Of a stretch of 64,000 bases of DNA, positions 1 through 10,581 are shown one piece after another. A program made the position numbers and the translations under genes. The notes under the pieces are model-generated. The model searched no databases. It was not told where the DNA came from and saw only the letters and a list, made by a program, of their open reading frames with translations. The stretch comes from Molanna angustata (lineage: Eukaryota; Arthropoda; Insecta; Trichoptera; Molannidae), in assembly GCA_963576475.1 (NCBI GenBank), contig OY754980.1, positions 34,525,431-34,589,430 on the forward strand, read 5' to 3'. Each line of letters opens with the position of its first letter. Within the stretch, counting starts at the first letter, position 1.

Positions 1-40
1 GAGTTCTATCAAGAATTGTCGATCGACAAACTAAACATTA

Positions 41-529
41 TTATACAGTTCTCTTAGCCCGAGTTGCAATCGGCAATTCGGAGCTATCAACCATCCTATC
101 CAGAAATTCTGTTATTTTTCTCTTTGGGAGACCTAGGTCCTTAAAGTAGGAATATAAAGACTTTGCGGGCAGGCCTCTCGCCCCCACCACTACAGCATAT
201 ACATTAATGCTAAAGCCATTTTGAACTGTTTTATCTACCAGTTTCTTGTACTAGTTTAGCTTGTATCGACGGTCTTTTGGAATATTTTTTTCCCATGGAA
301 CAGTCAGCTCTACATAAATAACTCTTTTCAATGAAAGAGAGAATATTTTCCAGTCAGACCTAAGAGATGAGATATAGTGTAGATTCATATCCATCAGGAT
401 ATTCCAGTTATCTGTCTTCATAATTATTGATCCTAATTTTTTGTCGTAGGTCTGACTTCTTGTCCCGGTATTACAAATGCCACAAATGACCGTTTCCATG
501 TGGTTGATCATTAATTTGATGGCTCTCAA
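41..529 (-). pseudogene. C-terminal nuclease (RLE) fragment of a LINE
   Basis: Read on the minus strand, one frame runs from about 529 to a stop at 41-43 with a single in-frame TAG at 251-253. The part before the TAG contains VIYVELTVPWEKNI. The part after it contains VVVGARGLPAKSLYSYFKDL and LGLPKRKITEF. This order (hydrophobic strand ending VELTVPWE, then a GARG...S...LGL helix region) is what I know from the restriction-like endonuclease at the C-terminus of RLE-type LINEs (R2/NeSL/Hero-like). The Glu of PWE is a likely active-site residue. No reverse transcriptase or zinc finger lies upstream, and a stop sits near 536, so this is a 5'-truncated, broken remnant. A free-standing nuclease of the same fold is an alternative. 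The element class is inferred; the frame and the stop are directly visible. Confidence 0.55.
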
Positions 530-1140
530 TATTTAGTTACATATTTCGATATGAAACATGAATTTCATCAATTGTATACCAACAGAAAACATAAACAGTC
601 TTATATCAGCAAATAAATGTCACTGCAAGCAATTTCACAAACAAACCCTTTTAATAATTATATCTTAATTTTATTTAACGAGATATATTTAAAGTGATTG
701 TACTAATGTTAAGATAAATTGGTTTATTAACCAAAATGAAAATATTATTATGTACCTAATTTCAGTTGAAGCGAGTCAAAATAGGTAAAATGAGAGTAAA
801 TTTTCTCAGTACGTAAGCACTTTCATATCTGAGACTTTCCGCATCCATAGATACATTATTATTTAAGAGAACCGGTCCATTCAGAGGCTGTGAATAGAAT
901 ATATAGATATCTTGGTGAGATGATGTGGGTGGTAGACAGACTATTATTATATAACTTCATACACATATATATTATATTTCAAAATGAATTTCATTTTTAC
1001 GTAGGTTTTCATTTCGTTATTATTTCTGTGATTGTTGTTCAAATATCTTAGTTCTGTTTGGACAAATCTTTTGTAAATATCGGTTACTGAATATGAATCC
1101 GATATTCCTTTCTTATTATATTTAGTTTTCTATGAAAATT
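530..1140. other. AT-rich stretch, no feature recognised
   Basis: No coding frame of note, RNA gene or clear repeat is visible. Probably intergenic or intronic. Confidence 0.5.
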
Positions 1141-1349
1141 ATCCAACTGTCGATTTTCCTCAAGAGAATTTATTTCTCTTAACATATAGACAAATTATCA
1201 AGCCAAGACACGCGAGATTTAAGGACTGACCTTCACCAAAACCTATCTTGACATACATACCTACATGTTTTGTATAGAAAACAAGTTTTCTTAAACAATA
1301 TATACAATCTTCATCGATACTTGGATATCATGTGTTACATGCTACTAGT
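1141..1349 (-). mobile_element. Short MITE-like member of the ACTAGTTGCATG family
   Basis: This 209-bp segment is an internally deleted, inverted relative of the 1.05-kb elements at 31902-35045. Read on the minus strand it starts ACTAGTAGCATGTAACACAT and ends AAATCGACAGTTGGAT, the same left and right ends as the long copies. In between it keeps TACAAAACATGTAGGTATGT-like sequence and the AAGAGAAATAAATTCTCTTG region but lacks the AC-rich microsatellite. It has no coding capacity. It is best read as a non-autonomous DNA element or a deletion derivative; the superfamily is unknown. Confidence 0.6.
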
Positions 1350-1499
1350 ATATTGAAAACAACGGATCCCTTTCCAAGCAACCGGATGAGTGTGAGATTT
1401 GACATTGTTAATTATTCGGTAATGTTTCAGTATTTCGAATTTACGCGCCAAAATAGTAAATAATACAAATCATCATTTATCAGCGCTATAGTACGAACT

Positions 1500-1705
1500 G
1501 CCTTTCCCCTCCATACCTCTCCCTACTATTTACCTTCCTATCCAACCTTCAAGGCGAGTTGGTCGGTCGCCAGTCGCAAGCACAGTCGCTATCGTTTGTG
1601 TCATACAAATTCGTTCGTCGCAAAACATCTCTTCGTGTCGTTATAACAAATTCTCAGCACAACATTTATCAGTGCAACAGTGAAAGGAGGCGAATCGAAT
1701 ATTTG
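1500..1705 (+). promoter_or_regulatory. Possible promoter and non-coding first exon
   Basis: This interval is richer in GC and CpG than its surroundings, with CGAGTTGGTCGGTCGCCAG and CGCTATCGTTTGTGTCA stretches. It is pyrimidine-rich at its 5' side and ends at a good splice donor, TTTG|GTGAGT, with GT at 1706. Arthropod initiator-like TCAGT words occur at about 1667-1672. No long open frame is present, so if real it would be a 5' UTR exon on the plus strand. There is no transcript evidence here; this is inference from base composition and one splice-site match. Confidence 0.3.
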
Positions 1706-1709
1706 GTGA

Positions 1710-2049
1710 GTCCTATCTCATAATCCTTTCGATTTTCTTTGTTACCGGCATTCACTCATGCACAAATTGAAGATTCAATCTAATGCATAGCCTGTGACAA
1801 TATTGTTGAAAACAAAATTATCTTCTTCAATTTTCGATTAATTACAGTCCACTTTTTTTCTTTTTATAGCCCGAATTGCAATTCGGCAATTTCGGCGCTA
1901 ACATTAATGTTTATATGGAGGAGTGCGTGCAGAAAGTTTATACATTATGATTGGTTGGTGACAGAGCAAGTATATTGTTTGCTTAGTAATGCTGACCTAG
2001 TATATCTACTATGAAACAATACAAATGGCACAGAAAATAATTATACTTT
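1710..2049. other. AT-rich stretch with a short repeat match
   Basis: Nothing coding. About 36 bp at 1868-1904 (GCCCGAATTGCAATTCGGCA) resemble 57-90, the end of the nuclease fragment at the window start. This may be a tiny second remnant of the same element. Confidence 0.4.
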
Positions 2050-2345
2050 TAAATAATTGTGAAGATAAAAAATGTAAAACTTGATAAATACGTGACGGTT
2101 TCTTTATCATAGAAAAGATTAGGGGGTCAAGTCTGGTCCAACCGGCGAAATCATAACGCTCACGATTACCCATATCATGGATATCTTTAGATGTCATAGA
2201 ACTCCATATGATAATTATGTACATGATATAGGTAATCACGAGGATTTTGATTTCGCCGGTTGGACCAGACTTGCCCCCTTGATCTTTTCTATGATAAAGA
2301 AACGTTACGTTTATCAAGGGTTACAATTTTTTATCTTCACATAAC
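2050..2345. mobile_element. Palindromic MITE, copy 1
   Basis: The two halves are inverted copies. The left arm (about 2055-2200) reads GTGAAGATAAAAAATG...TTTCTTTATCATAGAAAAGAT...GGTCAAGTCTGGTCCAACCG, and the right arm (about 2216-2343) is its complement, giving a near-complete hairpin with a short loop. A second member with the same core lies at 30017-30297, which shows that this is a dispersed family. No open reading frame is convincing. The target duplication was not resolved. It is most likely a non-autonomous DNA transposon. Confidence 0.7.
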
Positions 2346-2734
2346 ATAAAATTACACGCTGTGAATATAGTGAAGTATACAGGTTATTCCTATAAACACA
2401 AACTTTCCACCACATGTAACTTTTTCAATATTTAAACTGTCATATAGAATTGTAATGACGATGCTCGGCATTGAGAGATATGTACCTACCAGTGAATGGG
2501 AGTCGCGTTTACGAACCAAAACAATCCATTATAATTTCATGTAAATTTGTTTCAATTGAAGTTCAATCGGTTTCAGAGTAACTGATTCTTTCACAGGACG
2601 TACGAAAATACTGAAAATTAAAAAATAAATATTTTGATGGATATTCAGGAAGAAAAAATCAAGATGACAGAAAAGTTACATTTGCATAAGTATTTGTATT
2701 CCGTGCAATTTTATTTTATTTTATTTTTGTGTTG
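2346..2734. other. AT-rich stretch, no feature recognised
   Basis: No coding frame, RNA gene or repeat identified. Confidence 0.5.
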
Positions 2735-2932
2735 TTATTCGGGCAACTTACTGGTACTATGTCAAATATCAATTAAACATGCACCCAATAAAAAGTTTCT
2801 GCATTCTGGAGACATAAGATTTTAATCGTCTCACAGATCCAGACTGAAAACACAATAAAAACCTGTGTCTCTACCGTGAATCGATCCTGGGACCTTTATC
2901 AGCAGTCACGAACTGAGCCACGAAGGCCAACG
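2735..2932 (-). mobile_element. tRNA-derived SINE (family A), copy 1
   Basis: On the minus strand it begins GGCCTTCGTGGCTCAGTTCG, a tRNA-like A-box region, followed by a B-box-like GGATCGATTCACGG and GAGACACAG. The body contains TCAGTCTGGATCTGTGAGAC, TATGTCTCCAGAATG and TATTGGGTGC, and ends near AGTTGCCCGAATAA. The same body recurs at 24060-24308, 35563-35745, 43028-43188 and partly at 62480-62530, so the family is defined inside this window. Pol III transcription with LINE-driven mobilisation is the usual mode for such SINEs; the partner LINE is not identified. Confidence 0.75.
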
Positions 2933-2935
2933 AAA

Positions 2936-3753
2936 ATAAAATATATTGCAGTTTTATTAAGTTATATTTGTATGAATGAATAAATATATAGGTAGCTAAT
3001 GAACAGTTAATAACGCACACTGAACATGACATGTGTCAAATTTACTATCGAATGGTATTTTCAGAACTTTCCAGTTTAATTGATTTGTATCATCTCATCC
3101 AATTACAAATGCCATTTTTGTTACTGAATAAATCGAGATTTTCATTATTTAAAACTAAGAAGCTGCGCTTAATAATTCCATAAAAGTGAGTAAATATCGT
3201 ATCGTTATTTTGTATAAAATAAGACGAACAAACGATGAACAAATTTTCATATTTTCAAATTTCAATTTAAAAACATCGAGAAAAGGCAAGGCATCGCTTC
3301 GGCCATAAATTAAGACCCAGAGGGTCGACACGGCCTTATTTCAAATACCGAAAAATATATCGGTAGCCGATGTATAGAAAACAAAAATTTTGTTGCATGG
3401 TATTTTTTCCGCTACATTTATGGCGTGTTAAGGCAACAAAAAATTAACTGAAAAGTCTGAAAAGTATGTTTTTCTCAGCGGTAACTTTTTCTCTCTCACA
3501 GACACTTTATATTGTTGAAGGCATTTTACACTATAATAGATTTTTACAACAATGGCGTTACATTATATGAGGTAGGTATATTAAATTCATGTTTTTATAT
3601 GATTTTTATGTTTTATAGCTCCTTTCAATTTTGTGTGCCGTTAATTTTTGGATAATATTGTGTCGTGCACATAAAAAACTATACAACGCCATGTCTTACA
3701 CTGAGTGGACACAATATACCTACCTACATATTATATAAGGCTAAAATTTTTTA
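2936..3753. other. AT-rich stretch, no gene
   Basis: Non-coding sequence, with a slightly GC-richer patch near 3280-3370 (GGCAAGGCATCGCTTCGGCC). No frame, RNA or repeat could be assigned. Confidence 0.45.
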
Positions 3754-4188
3754 ACTAGTTGCATGTAACACATGAGATCCAACTGTCGATGGAGATAGTA
3801 TATATAATTGAAGAATACGTACCAGACTACAAACTATAATATCTACTATAATATCTAAAATATGTAGGTATGTAGGTCAGAATAGGATAGTATGGGGGTC
3901 AGTCTGTTTTTCCTACCCAGAATAAGCAAGGCAAGAAGAGTTTGATTTCTGCCTCTGAGGATGCCGGCTGTGTTCGGTGAAAGCGCTCAGGCTCATTAAA
4001 GTCTTACTGTGTATATTTTATTTATTTTTATAAATATTTTATTTATAACTATGAACTTCCACTGTGTTAACGAAAAAACTTTGAAATTATTAATTTATGT
4101 TGATGTGATAATAGTTTTGTCCGTATTCTTATATACATACGTACTATCGCCATCGACAGTTGGATCTCATGTGCTACATGCAACTAGT
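3754..4188 (+). mobile_element. 435-bp element with ~50-bp terminal inverted repeats
   Basis: The left end (ACTAGTTGCATGTAACACAT then GAGATCCAACTGTCGATG) is matched inverted at the right end (CATCGACAGTTGGATCTCAT then GTGCTACATGCAACTAGT) over about 50 bp with few mismatches. The inner part shares AGAATAGGATAGTATGG and TTTTTCCTACCCAGAATA with the 1.05-kb elements at 31902-35045. No transposase is encoded. A clean target duplication was not seen. This copy shows that the family has true inverted ends, which the tandem copies have lost on their right side. Confidence 0.7.
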
Positions 4189-4673
4189 ATTAAAAGATTT
4201 TTGCAGATTCCCTAGCTTTGCAGATACAAGCGATTATTGTCAGACAATCATTTTTGTTGATAACTAATTTATTCTATTGTTACTTAAGAATGTTATACCC
4301 GAAATTATTTGTTGAGAAATTATTTGTTGAAATGTTTTTTAATTGTTTGTTGAGTTTTATTATCTTTATTATCTTTATTGATTAACTTGTCCTAAGTGTC
4401 CTATTTGTAATTTGTGTTAATATCGAATTGTGTACTTGTACTTATTTAAAAAATATTTATGAGTTTTTTTGGAATTTTTAGTGTTTTTATATTTATATAA
4501 TGGCGTGAAGCCGTACCTATAGGTTAAAATAAATAAATAAAAAAATAAATAAAGCACTAGGTTAGATTGTAAAAATGATTTTAGAAAGCTGACATTGATA
4601 AGACATTGGGTTAAATTCCGAAGACGTTATAATGTTTGTCCTTAAAAACAAAAATGTGTTTACCAGAACTGTC
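4189..4673. other. AT-rich stretch with A-rich tail-like segment
   Basis: It contains short direct repeats (GAAATTATTTGTTGA twice near 4300-4330) and an AAATAAATAAATAAA-like run at 4525-4550 that could be an old retroposon tail. No gene seen. Confidence 0.4.
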
Positions 4674-4750
4674 ATAATATGTTCATACCTACCTACATAT
4701 AGTTTAATATTAGGTATTAAACTATATGTAGGTAGGTATGAACATATTAT
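4674..4750. repeat. Perfect 77-bp palindrome
   Basis: Arms 4674-4709 and 4715-4750 are exact reverse complements over 36 bp, separated by the 5-nt loop TTAGG. The arms contain CATACCTACCTACATATAG. It would fold to a very stable hairpin as RNA or as cruciform DNA. Confidence 0.9.
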
Positions 4751-4812
4751 AATACAATTGTGATGATTTTTTGTCATATTCATCTTATGAGACTTCTTAT
4801 TTTATTTAAATA

Positions 4813-6450
4813 CTAGTGAACCCCAGACAGACTTCGTATTGCCTGTATAATTAAAAATGGTCCTTCATTACCACCCGTCGCTTCAGACCCTTCAGTACCT
4901 CCCGTCCTTCAGTACTTCCCGTCCCTTCAGTACCTCCCGTCCCTTCAGTACCTCCCGTGCCTTCAGTACCTCTCGTCCCTTCAGTACCTCCCGTCCCTTC
5001 AGTACCTCCCGTCCCTTCAGTACCTCCCGTCCCTTCAGTACCTCTCGTCCCTTCAGTACCTCTCGTCCCTTCAGTACCTCCCGTCCCTTCAGTACCTCTC
5101 GTCCCTTCAGTACCTCCCGTCCCTTCAGTACCTCTCGTCCCTTCAGTACCTCTCGTCCCTTCAGTACCTCCCGTCCCTTCAGTACCTCCCGTACCTTCAG
5201 TACCTCCCGTCCCTTCAGTACCTCCCGTCCCTTCAGTACCTCCCGTCCCTTCAGTACCTCCCGTCCCTTCAGTACCTTCCGTCCCTTCAGTACCTTCCGT
5301 CCCTTCAGTACCTCCCGTCCCTTCGGTACCTCCCGTCCCTTCGGTACCTCCCGTCCCTTCGGTACCTCCCGTCCCTTCGGTACCTCCCGTCCCTTCGGTA
5401 CCTCCCGTCCCTTCGGTACCTCCCGTCCCTTCGGTACCTCCCGTCCCTTCGGTACCTCCCGTCCCTTCGGTACCTCCCGTCCCTTCGGTACCTCCCGTCC
5501 CTTCGGTACCTCCCGTCCCTTCGGTACCTCCCGTCCCTTCGGTACCTCCCGTCCCTTCGGTACCTCCCGTCCCTTCGGTACCTCCCGTCCCTTCGGTACC
5601 TCCCGTCCCTTCGGTACCTCCCGTCCCTTCGGTACCTCCCGTCCATTCGGTACCTCCCGTCCCTTCGGTACCTCCCGTCCCTTCGGTACCTCCCGTCCCT
5701 TCGGTACCTCCCGTCCCTTCGGTACCTCCCGTCCCTTCGGTACCTCCCGTCCCTTCGGTACCTCCCGTCCCTTCGGTACCTCCCGTCCCTTCGGTACCTC
5801 CCGTCCCTTCGGTACCTCCCGTCCCTTCGGTACCTCCCGTCCCTTCGGTACCTCCCGTCCCTTCGGTACCTCCCGTCCCTTCGGTACCTCCCGTCCCTTC
5901 GGTACCTCCCGTCCCTTCGGTACCTCCCGTCCCTTCGGTACCTCCCGTCCCTTCGGTACCTCCCGTCCCTTCGGTACCTCCCGTCCCTTCGGTACCTCCC
6001 GTCCCTTCGGTACCTCCCGTCCCTTCGGTACCTCCCGTCCCTTCGGTACCTCCCGTCCCTTCGGTACCTCCCGTCCCTTCAGTTCCCATCCCGAAACAAT
6101 ACTGGGAAGACCTGTGAAGAGATGAAAGGACAGTTGGACCTTCTTTTTCCAGGATTCTCCAACTTCATAGGTAAAATGAACAAATACACGATAAAGAAGA
6201 AGAAGAAGAAAAAAGTTTGAATCCAGAAACCGTCCTGGAAGACCTGCGAAGAGTAGGACAGTTGGACCTTATACTCCCAGGATATTCCACCTTCATAGGT
6301 AAATTGACCAAATACACGATGAAGAAGAAGACGAAGAAAAAAGTTTATGTTCAGAAACTGTCCTGGAAGACCTGCAAAGAGATGGAAGGACAGTTGGAGC
6401 TTCTTCTCCCAGAGTATTATGTAGGTCATTTTATCTTCATAGGTAAAATT
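4813..6450 (-). mobile_element. Helitron-like, minisatellite-carrying element, copy 1
   Basis: Read on the minus strand, the 3' end is ACAGGCAATACGAAGTCTGT...GGGGTTCACTAG, ending at 4813 and followed by T. This matches the end of the copy at 38743-40119. Internal to it lies the 18-bp array (4885-6082). At higher coordinates are about three diverged modules of roughly 130 bp, each with TTCTTCTTC runs, a TTTACCTATGAAGGTGGA-like motif and GGTCCAACTGTCC (6090-6450). A 5' TC terminus was not located, so this copy is probably 5'-truncated. It has no coding capacity. Assignment to a Helitron-like family rests on the sister copy, whose A/T insertion site is clear. Confidence 0.6.
4885..6082. repeat. 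18-bp minisatellite, about 66 copies
   Basis: The unit is CCCTTCGGTACCTCCCGT or close variants. Units from about 5320 to 6080 are almost identical, each with a GGTACC, and one variant has CATTCGG at 5644. Units from 4885 to 5320 are more diverse (CAGTA, CTCTCGT and TTCCGT variants). Because 18 is a multiple of 3, several frames stay open on both strands; these are not genes. Confidence 0.97.
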
Positions 6451-6779
6451 ATTATTTTATTCAATCTTCATAATAAGAGTAACAATAAATACATAAATTG
6501 AATACAATTTTAATGCGTTTTCAGAATTGAACCCAATATGACATTAAATTTGAAAAATTGTAGTTATTTTCATAAGAAGCCATATTAATATTTATTTAAT
6601 AATTATTGTTGTGTATAGAGAGAATGAAATATTACACCAACCTGGTGGCGAACTTCTTCCTTCGTATCAGCATGTCTTCAGGGAAGTCACCCCCACTCTA
6701 TGTTGGTATAACACACCACTTCCAAACACGGTTTGGGTATTAAATGTGCATGGTGAGTAGTTTTAATCGATCGACATAA
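6451..6779. other. AT-rich stretch, no gene recognised
   Basis: Non-coding. A moderately GC-rich patch at 6640-6730 (CACCAACCTGGTGGCGAAC) was not recognised. Confidence 0.4.
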
Positions 6780-6880
6780 TAATTTATTTATTTATTTATA
6801 TAATTTATGTACATGTGTACAAAGGCAGGTTTATTGCCATAAGGCAATTTCTTCCAACCAACCCGAGCAACGTGAAGTCT
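6780..6880 (-). mobile_element. LINE 3'-end module with TAAA tail
   Basis: A TTTA run (6783-6800) is followed by GTACAAAGGCAGGTTTATTGCC and AAGGCAATTTCTTCCAACCA. On the minus strand this is GGAAGAAATTGCC...GGCAATAA...TAAATAAA, the same 3' module as at 17122-17222 and 38655-38742. It is a truncated retroposon end. Confidence 0.6.
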
Positions 6881-7539
6881 TTTAGTTAAATTGGTACAAT
6901 AATAGTCTTGTATCGAAATTCTTTCAACTGTCAGTGAGACGATGTAGACGATGACCACTTAATACTGATGTAGGTAGCAATACTTTTGGAAGAGGAGAAG
7001 GTTGGATTTATTGCCACATTACCGAACAAAATTCTTGGTGCAGTTATACCATTAATTTTCCAAAAGTGTAATAAATAGTTTTATTGAGATGTCTAACATA
7101 ATATATGTTAAGTAACATCATACGATAGAATAATATCAACAAAATGATGTTTTCCATTTCCTACTTGGTTTTCCACACAAGCCTTTAAGATATTATTGGT
7201 CTTTGGGGAATGTGAGTCCATAACCACATTACAGGTTCAATTGACCTCTATCACCCCCTGGACACTCACATGACCTTAACTAATGTTATATAATGACCGC
7301 AGCAGATTCCCCTTAACCAATCTTAACACTAACATTGACCTTAACACATCACATCGCATACCTACCTACCTAGCTATTTACACCAAACTACATACGTCTT
7401 ATCCACTTATTGTTATATATTGTGTAGTAAGTATAATGTATTTAACAATCAAATGAAATTATTATATTTTTAAAATTTTTAATTAATTATTTTGCATTTT
7501 AATTAATTATCTAAGTTTTGTCGGGATTAGCAATGCTCT
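6881..7539. other. Non-coding stretch
   Basis: No coding frame or recognised repeat. AT-rich towards 7440-7510. Confidence 0.45.
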
Positions 7540-7804
7540 GATCCAATGGCCAATCGCGAGCGAGGCTTCTACTGGAGTTCGAGGTATTTCTGCGACTTTC
7601 GCCACTCTTCAGTACAATATATACACTGCTGTCATCAATACTATCGCCGCTTGTTAAACATTTTTCACTGCTATTGTGACGTCGCCGCTAACCTCAATTA
7701 TTGTGTAAATATTTTATTATTAGTGCATCAAGAAATTGCCGCTTCAACCACATCTACACTGCAGTAAAAGAAGGTCCTCCTGCCCAGAATCTGCCATCCT
7801 AAAG
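7540..7804 (+). promoter_or_regulatory. Possible promoter and first exon
   Basis: A GC-richer island within AT-rich DNA. An arthropod initiator-like TCAGT occurs at 7609-7613, and the island ends at an excellent splice donor, AAAG|GTAAGTGC, with GT at 7805. A 73-codon frame begins at 7546 (MANRERGFYWSSRYFCDF...) but has no recognised domain and starts before the putative initiator, so I do not call it a gene. If real, this would be a non-coding first exon on the plus strand, possibly an alternative to the one ending at 1705. Transcript data would decide. Confidence 0.33.
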
Positions 7805-7810
7805 GTAAGT

Positions 7811-10532
7811 GCATTGTGTCTCTTTGGTGTACACTGGAGGTGCCTTAATTTCAATCTGAAGTGCATAAATTCTTACATATTCTGTCAAATCAATTCTTCG
7901 AAGCTTCCATTTCTATACTGAAAAAATACAACAAAGTTTTTCAGCATAATGAAAAGGTGCAAATATTCGTTCACAAGCTATTCCTCGTTTGATACAATCA
8001 GACAGATTTAGCAAACTGCGATTTGACAATATCATTGCACTTGTAATTTTTAAATATTTTGAAATTAATTAATTTCTAACTTATAAAAATAAAATATTTA
8101 TACAATACTTCAAACTTAGACTAATCTACATATTTTTACATTTTTTTTGCAAGAATAGGTTTGACTAAATCCACACTGTTTTTTCCCTTTCTCAAAAAAG
8201 GATAAAATGCTTGTGCTGAGAAATGGAGTACATGTAAATTTCATAAAAATATAACAACAATATAAAAATTTACCCAAAAAATGATGTTAAATAACAAATT
8301 AAATTTTGCCCCATGATTCTATTAATCTATTATATTAATCCTTCTTATATTGTTTAATTTTATACCGTTTTTTTATTTTATTACCTAGCTGTGTTCATGA
8401 TTTGACTCTTATTTGTTCATTGAAAAAAAATGTTCGTATGTGTAATGGTGCTGCACAAATTATGTGATCAATTTTGGATGTATGTATTTATATTTGTTTC
8501 TTTCTTTCTGTTATAAATTTGTTCTGGTTCTTTTATCATATTGTAATTTTCTCCGTTAGTACAAAAGCTTTAAAAGAAGAAGAATCATTGCTTTATATGT
8601 GTGAAAAAAAAGTAATTATGAGTTAACTTGAAATTGTAATTTAATTATTCATCATTATGCTCATTATTATAAATATTGTTTTTAATAAACTTTCACACAT
8701 ACACTCATTCTCACGTCTTCACAAATACATAGACTGGACAGTTCTTTTAAGTATAAAAATATAAAAGTGACACTCCAAAATATGAGGCAAGGTCAGTGCA
8801 GCGAAAATATCCATTGGAAGTAATAAAAAATCCTGTTATCCATGTAAGAAAATAAAGAGATTTTAAATAAATAATAAATTTGCAGAAATCAGATAGTGTC
8901 GTAGAAAACATACCTAGTGTTCTTTCTTAATTTCGTTAGCAGATGGCTGGATCCAATTGCAAGAAGTTATATAGTATGTAATATTATGTGAACCGATTGA
9001 ACGTGTCAGTGAAGTCAGTGAAGATGATGTGTGTATTAAAATAATAATAGTTGGTTGGAAACTGAAGAGAAATTTATTTGATTGGACGTCATAACATAAA
9101 CCTGGAATTTTATTGCTTCGACATAAATTTTATGTTGGTCTTCAGAACTCTGAACCGAATCCAATGGAGTGTTTTATTTCATTGAAAATAGTAATAATAA
9201 TATGTTCGATATATTCTGTAATAACAGTTTTATTATCAGACAGCAATAAACAACGTTGACCTATCGAACATATTCAATACAAGTTGGTACCTACTTCACA
9301 TTATGTACAATGTATTTTCACATAATGTCAAATTGTTATATTTTGCTTCATTTGTTTCATGCCCATGATCTTATAACATACATAAGTTATATTGACTTTA
9401 TGAAATTAAAAAAAAAATCTCTTTTTCTTCTTCATGTTTTGTGTCGTATGCGGAGGTTTGGTAACCATCAAGGCTATCTTCATCGCAGCGACTCAAAAGC
9501 TACTTTATTTTTCTTTATTGAAATTCTCAATGGAGAATTCTTGATGGAACTCCATAGCATAAGCTTCAGTTTACCTTTGTATTGTCACACTCTGAAGATA
9601 ATCACCTAGTGACCCATACTAGTTAGTGTCAGTAAATTATTAAAGTGGAACAATGATTATTTTTTTTATAAAACTACATATATCAAATATACAATAATTT
9701 GACTGTTGCAAGAGTCTTGTTGATGATTTCGTCTAATTTCCATAACAATTTGATTGCCTATTTGTAACATGTTATGATATCATTTACATTATCATAACAT
9801 TTGGTTCCCTTGACTATAATAACAATAAATAACTAAATGGCAATATATTTAGCGTAGAAAGTTATCTATAGGTAGGTAGTATGTAAGATGAAGAGTAGTA
9901 TTAGTAAGAGGTGTGCGTTGATTGTTATAGGGAACTGAATAGGTTCCTATAGGAGAGGAAGTAATTAATGAGTTCTCTAGGGAGAAATATTAATCTTCAT
10001 CATCTCTGGGAAATTCTATTATACTAATGTAAGTAGATATCTTCTATCGGTACTTTACTTAGAAGGTGGGTAATGACAGAGTGATGTGTACTTTGATAAT
10101 CGATATAAGTTTTTTGAACTTCTCGTTCAAATTTCATTTCACTGCATCTTCAAAGCAAAAAAGTATTGTCGTAGATATGAAACAAAAAATTAAATTAAAT
10201 TATCGTTTAGTAATCAAACTAAATTATTTATTTGTAAAATTATTAAAGATTATTTTAAATCTATTGAGATTCGCATAAGATATCATCTAGTAAGATCGAT
10301 AAGAGAAATATAAATAAAGGTAGAAATATTTCGTATAATTTCGTTTGGTTTTTCCATTTATACTTAATTGTTTTTATTTTTTAAACTATGAAAATAAATC
10401 GTCTAAAATACTTAATAAATAATAAAACTGTATTAATAGATGAAGATAAAAACAATTTATTTTGTATAATATTATGATTAAAAGGATTTAAATTGTTAAA
10501 ATAATATCCAATTTCTTGCAAATAAAGTTGGC
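7811..10532. other. Long AT-rich non-coding stretch
   Basis: I see no convincing gene, RNA or mobile element. A patch at 9440-9490 (GTCGTATGCGGAGGTTTGG) could be a LINE scrap but is too short to assign. Confidence 0.45.
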
Positions 10533-10581
10533 ATTCGATTTACATACACATTAATTAAGTAAATGTGTATGTAAATCGAAT
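10533..10581. repeat. Perfect 20-bp inverted repeat (hairpin)
   Basis: ATTCGATTTACATACACATT (10533-10552) is exactly complementary to 10562-10581, with a 9-nt loop. It could be a MITE relic, a small-RNA hairpin or a chance fold-back. Confidence 0.85.

Noticed and set aside
4957..5320. Structural or collagen-like gene with VPSVPP repeats
   Set aside because: The same array is equally open in other frames and on the other strand, and the sister array at 39280 has different residues in every frame.
4851..6125. Long open frames on both strands (GTEGTG, FSTSRP and VPSVPP repeats of up to 422 residues)
   Set aside because: They are the 18-bp minisatellite read in several frames; a stop-free unit with a length divisible by 3 stays open. 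No start context, codon bias or homology.
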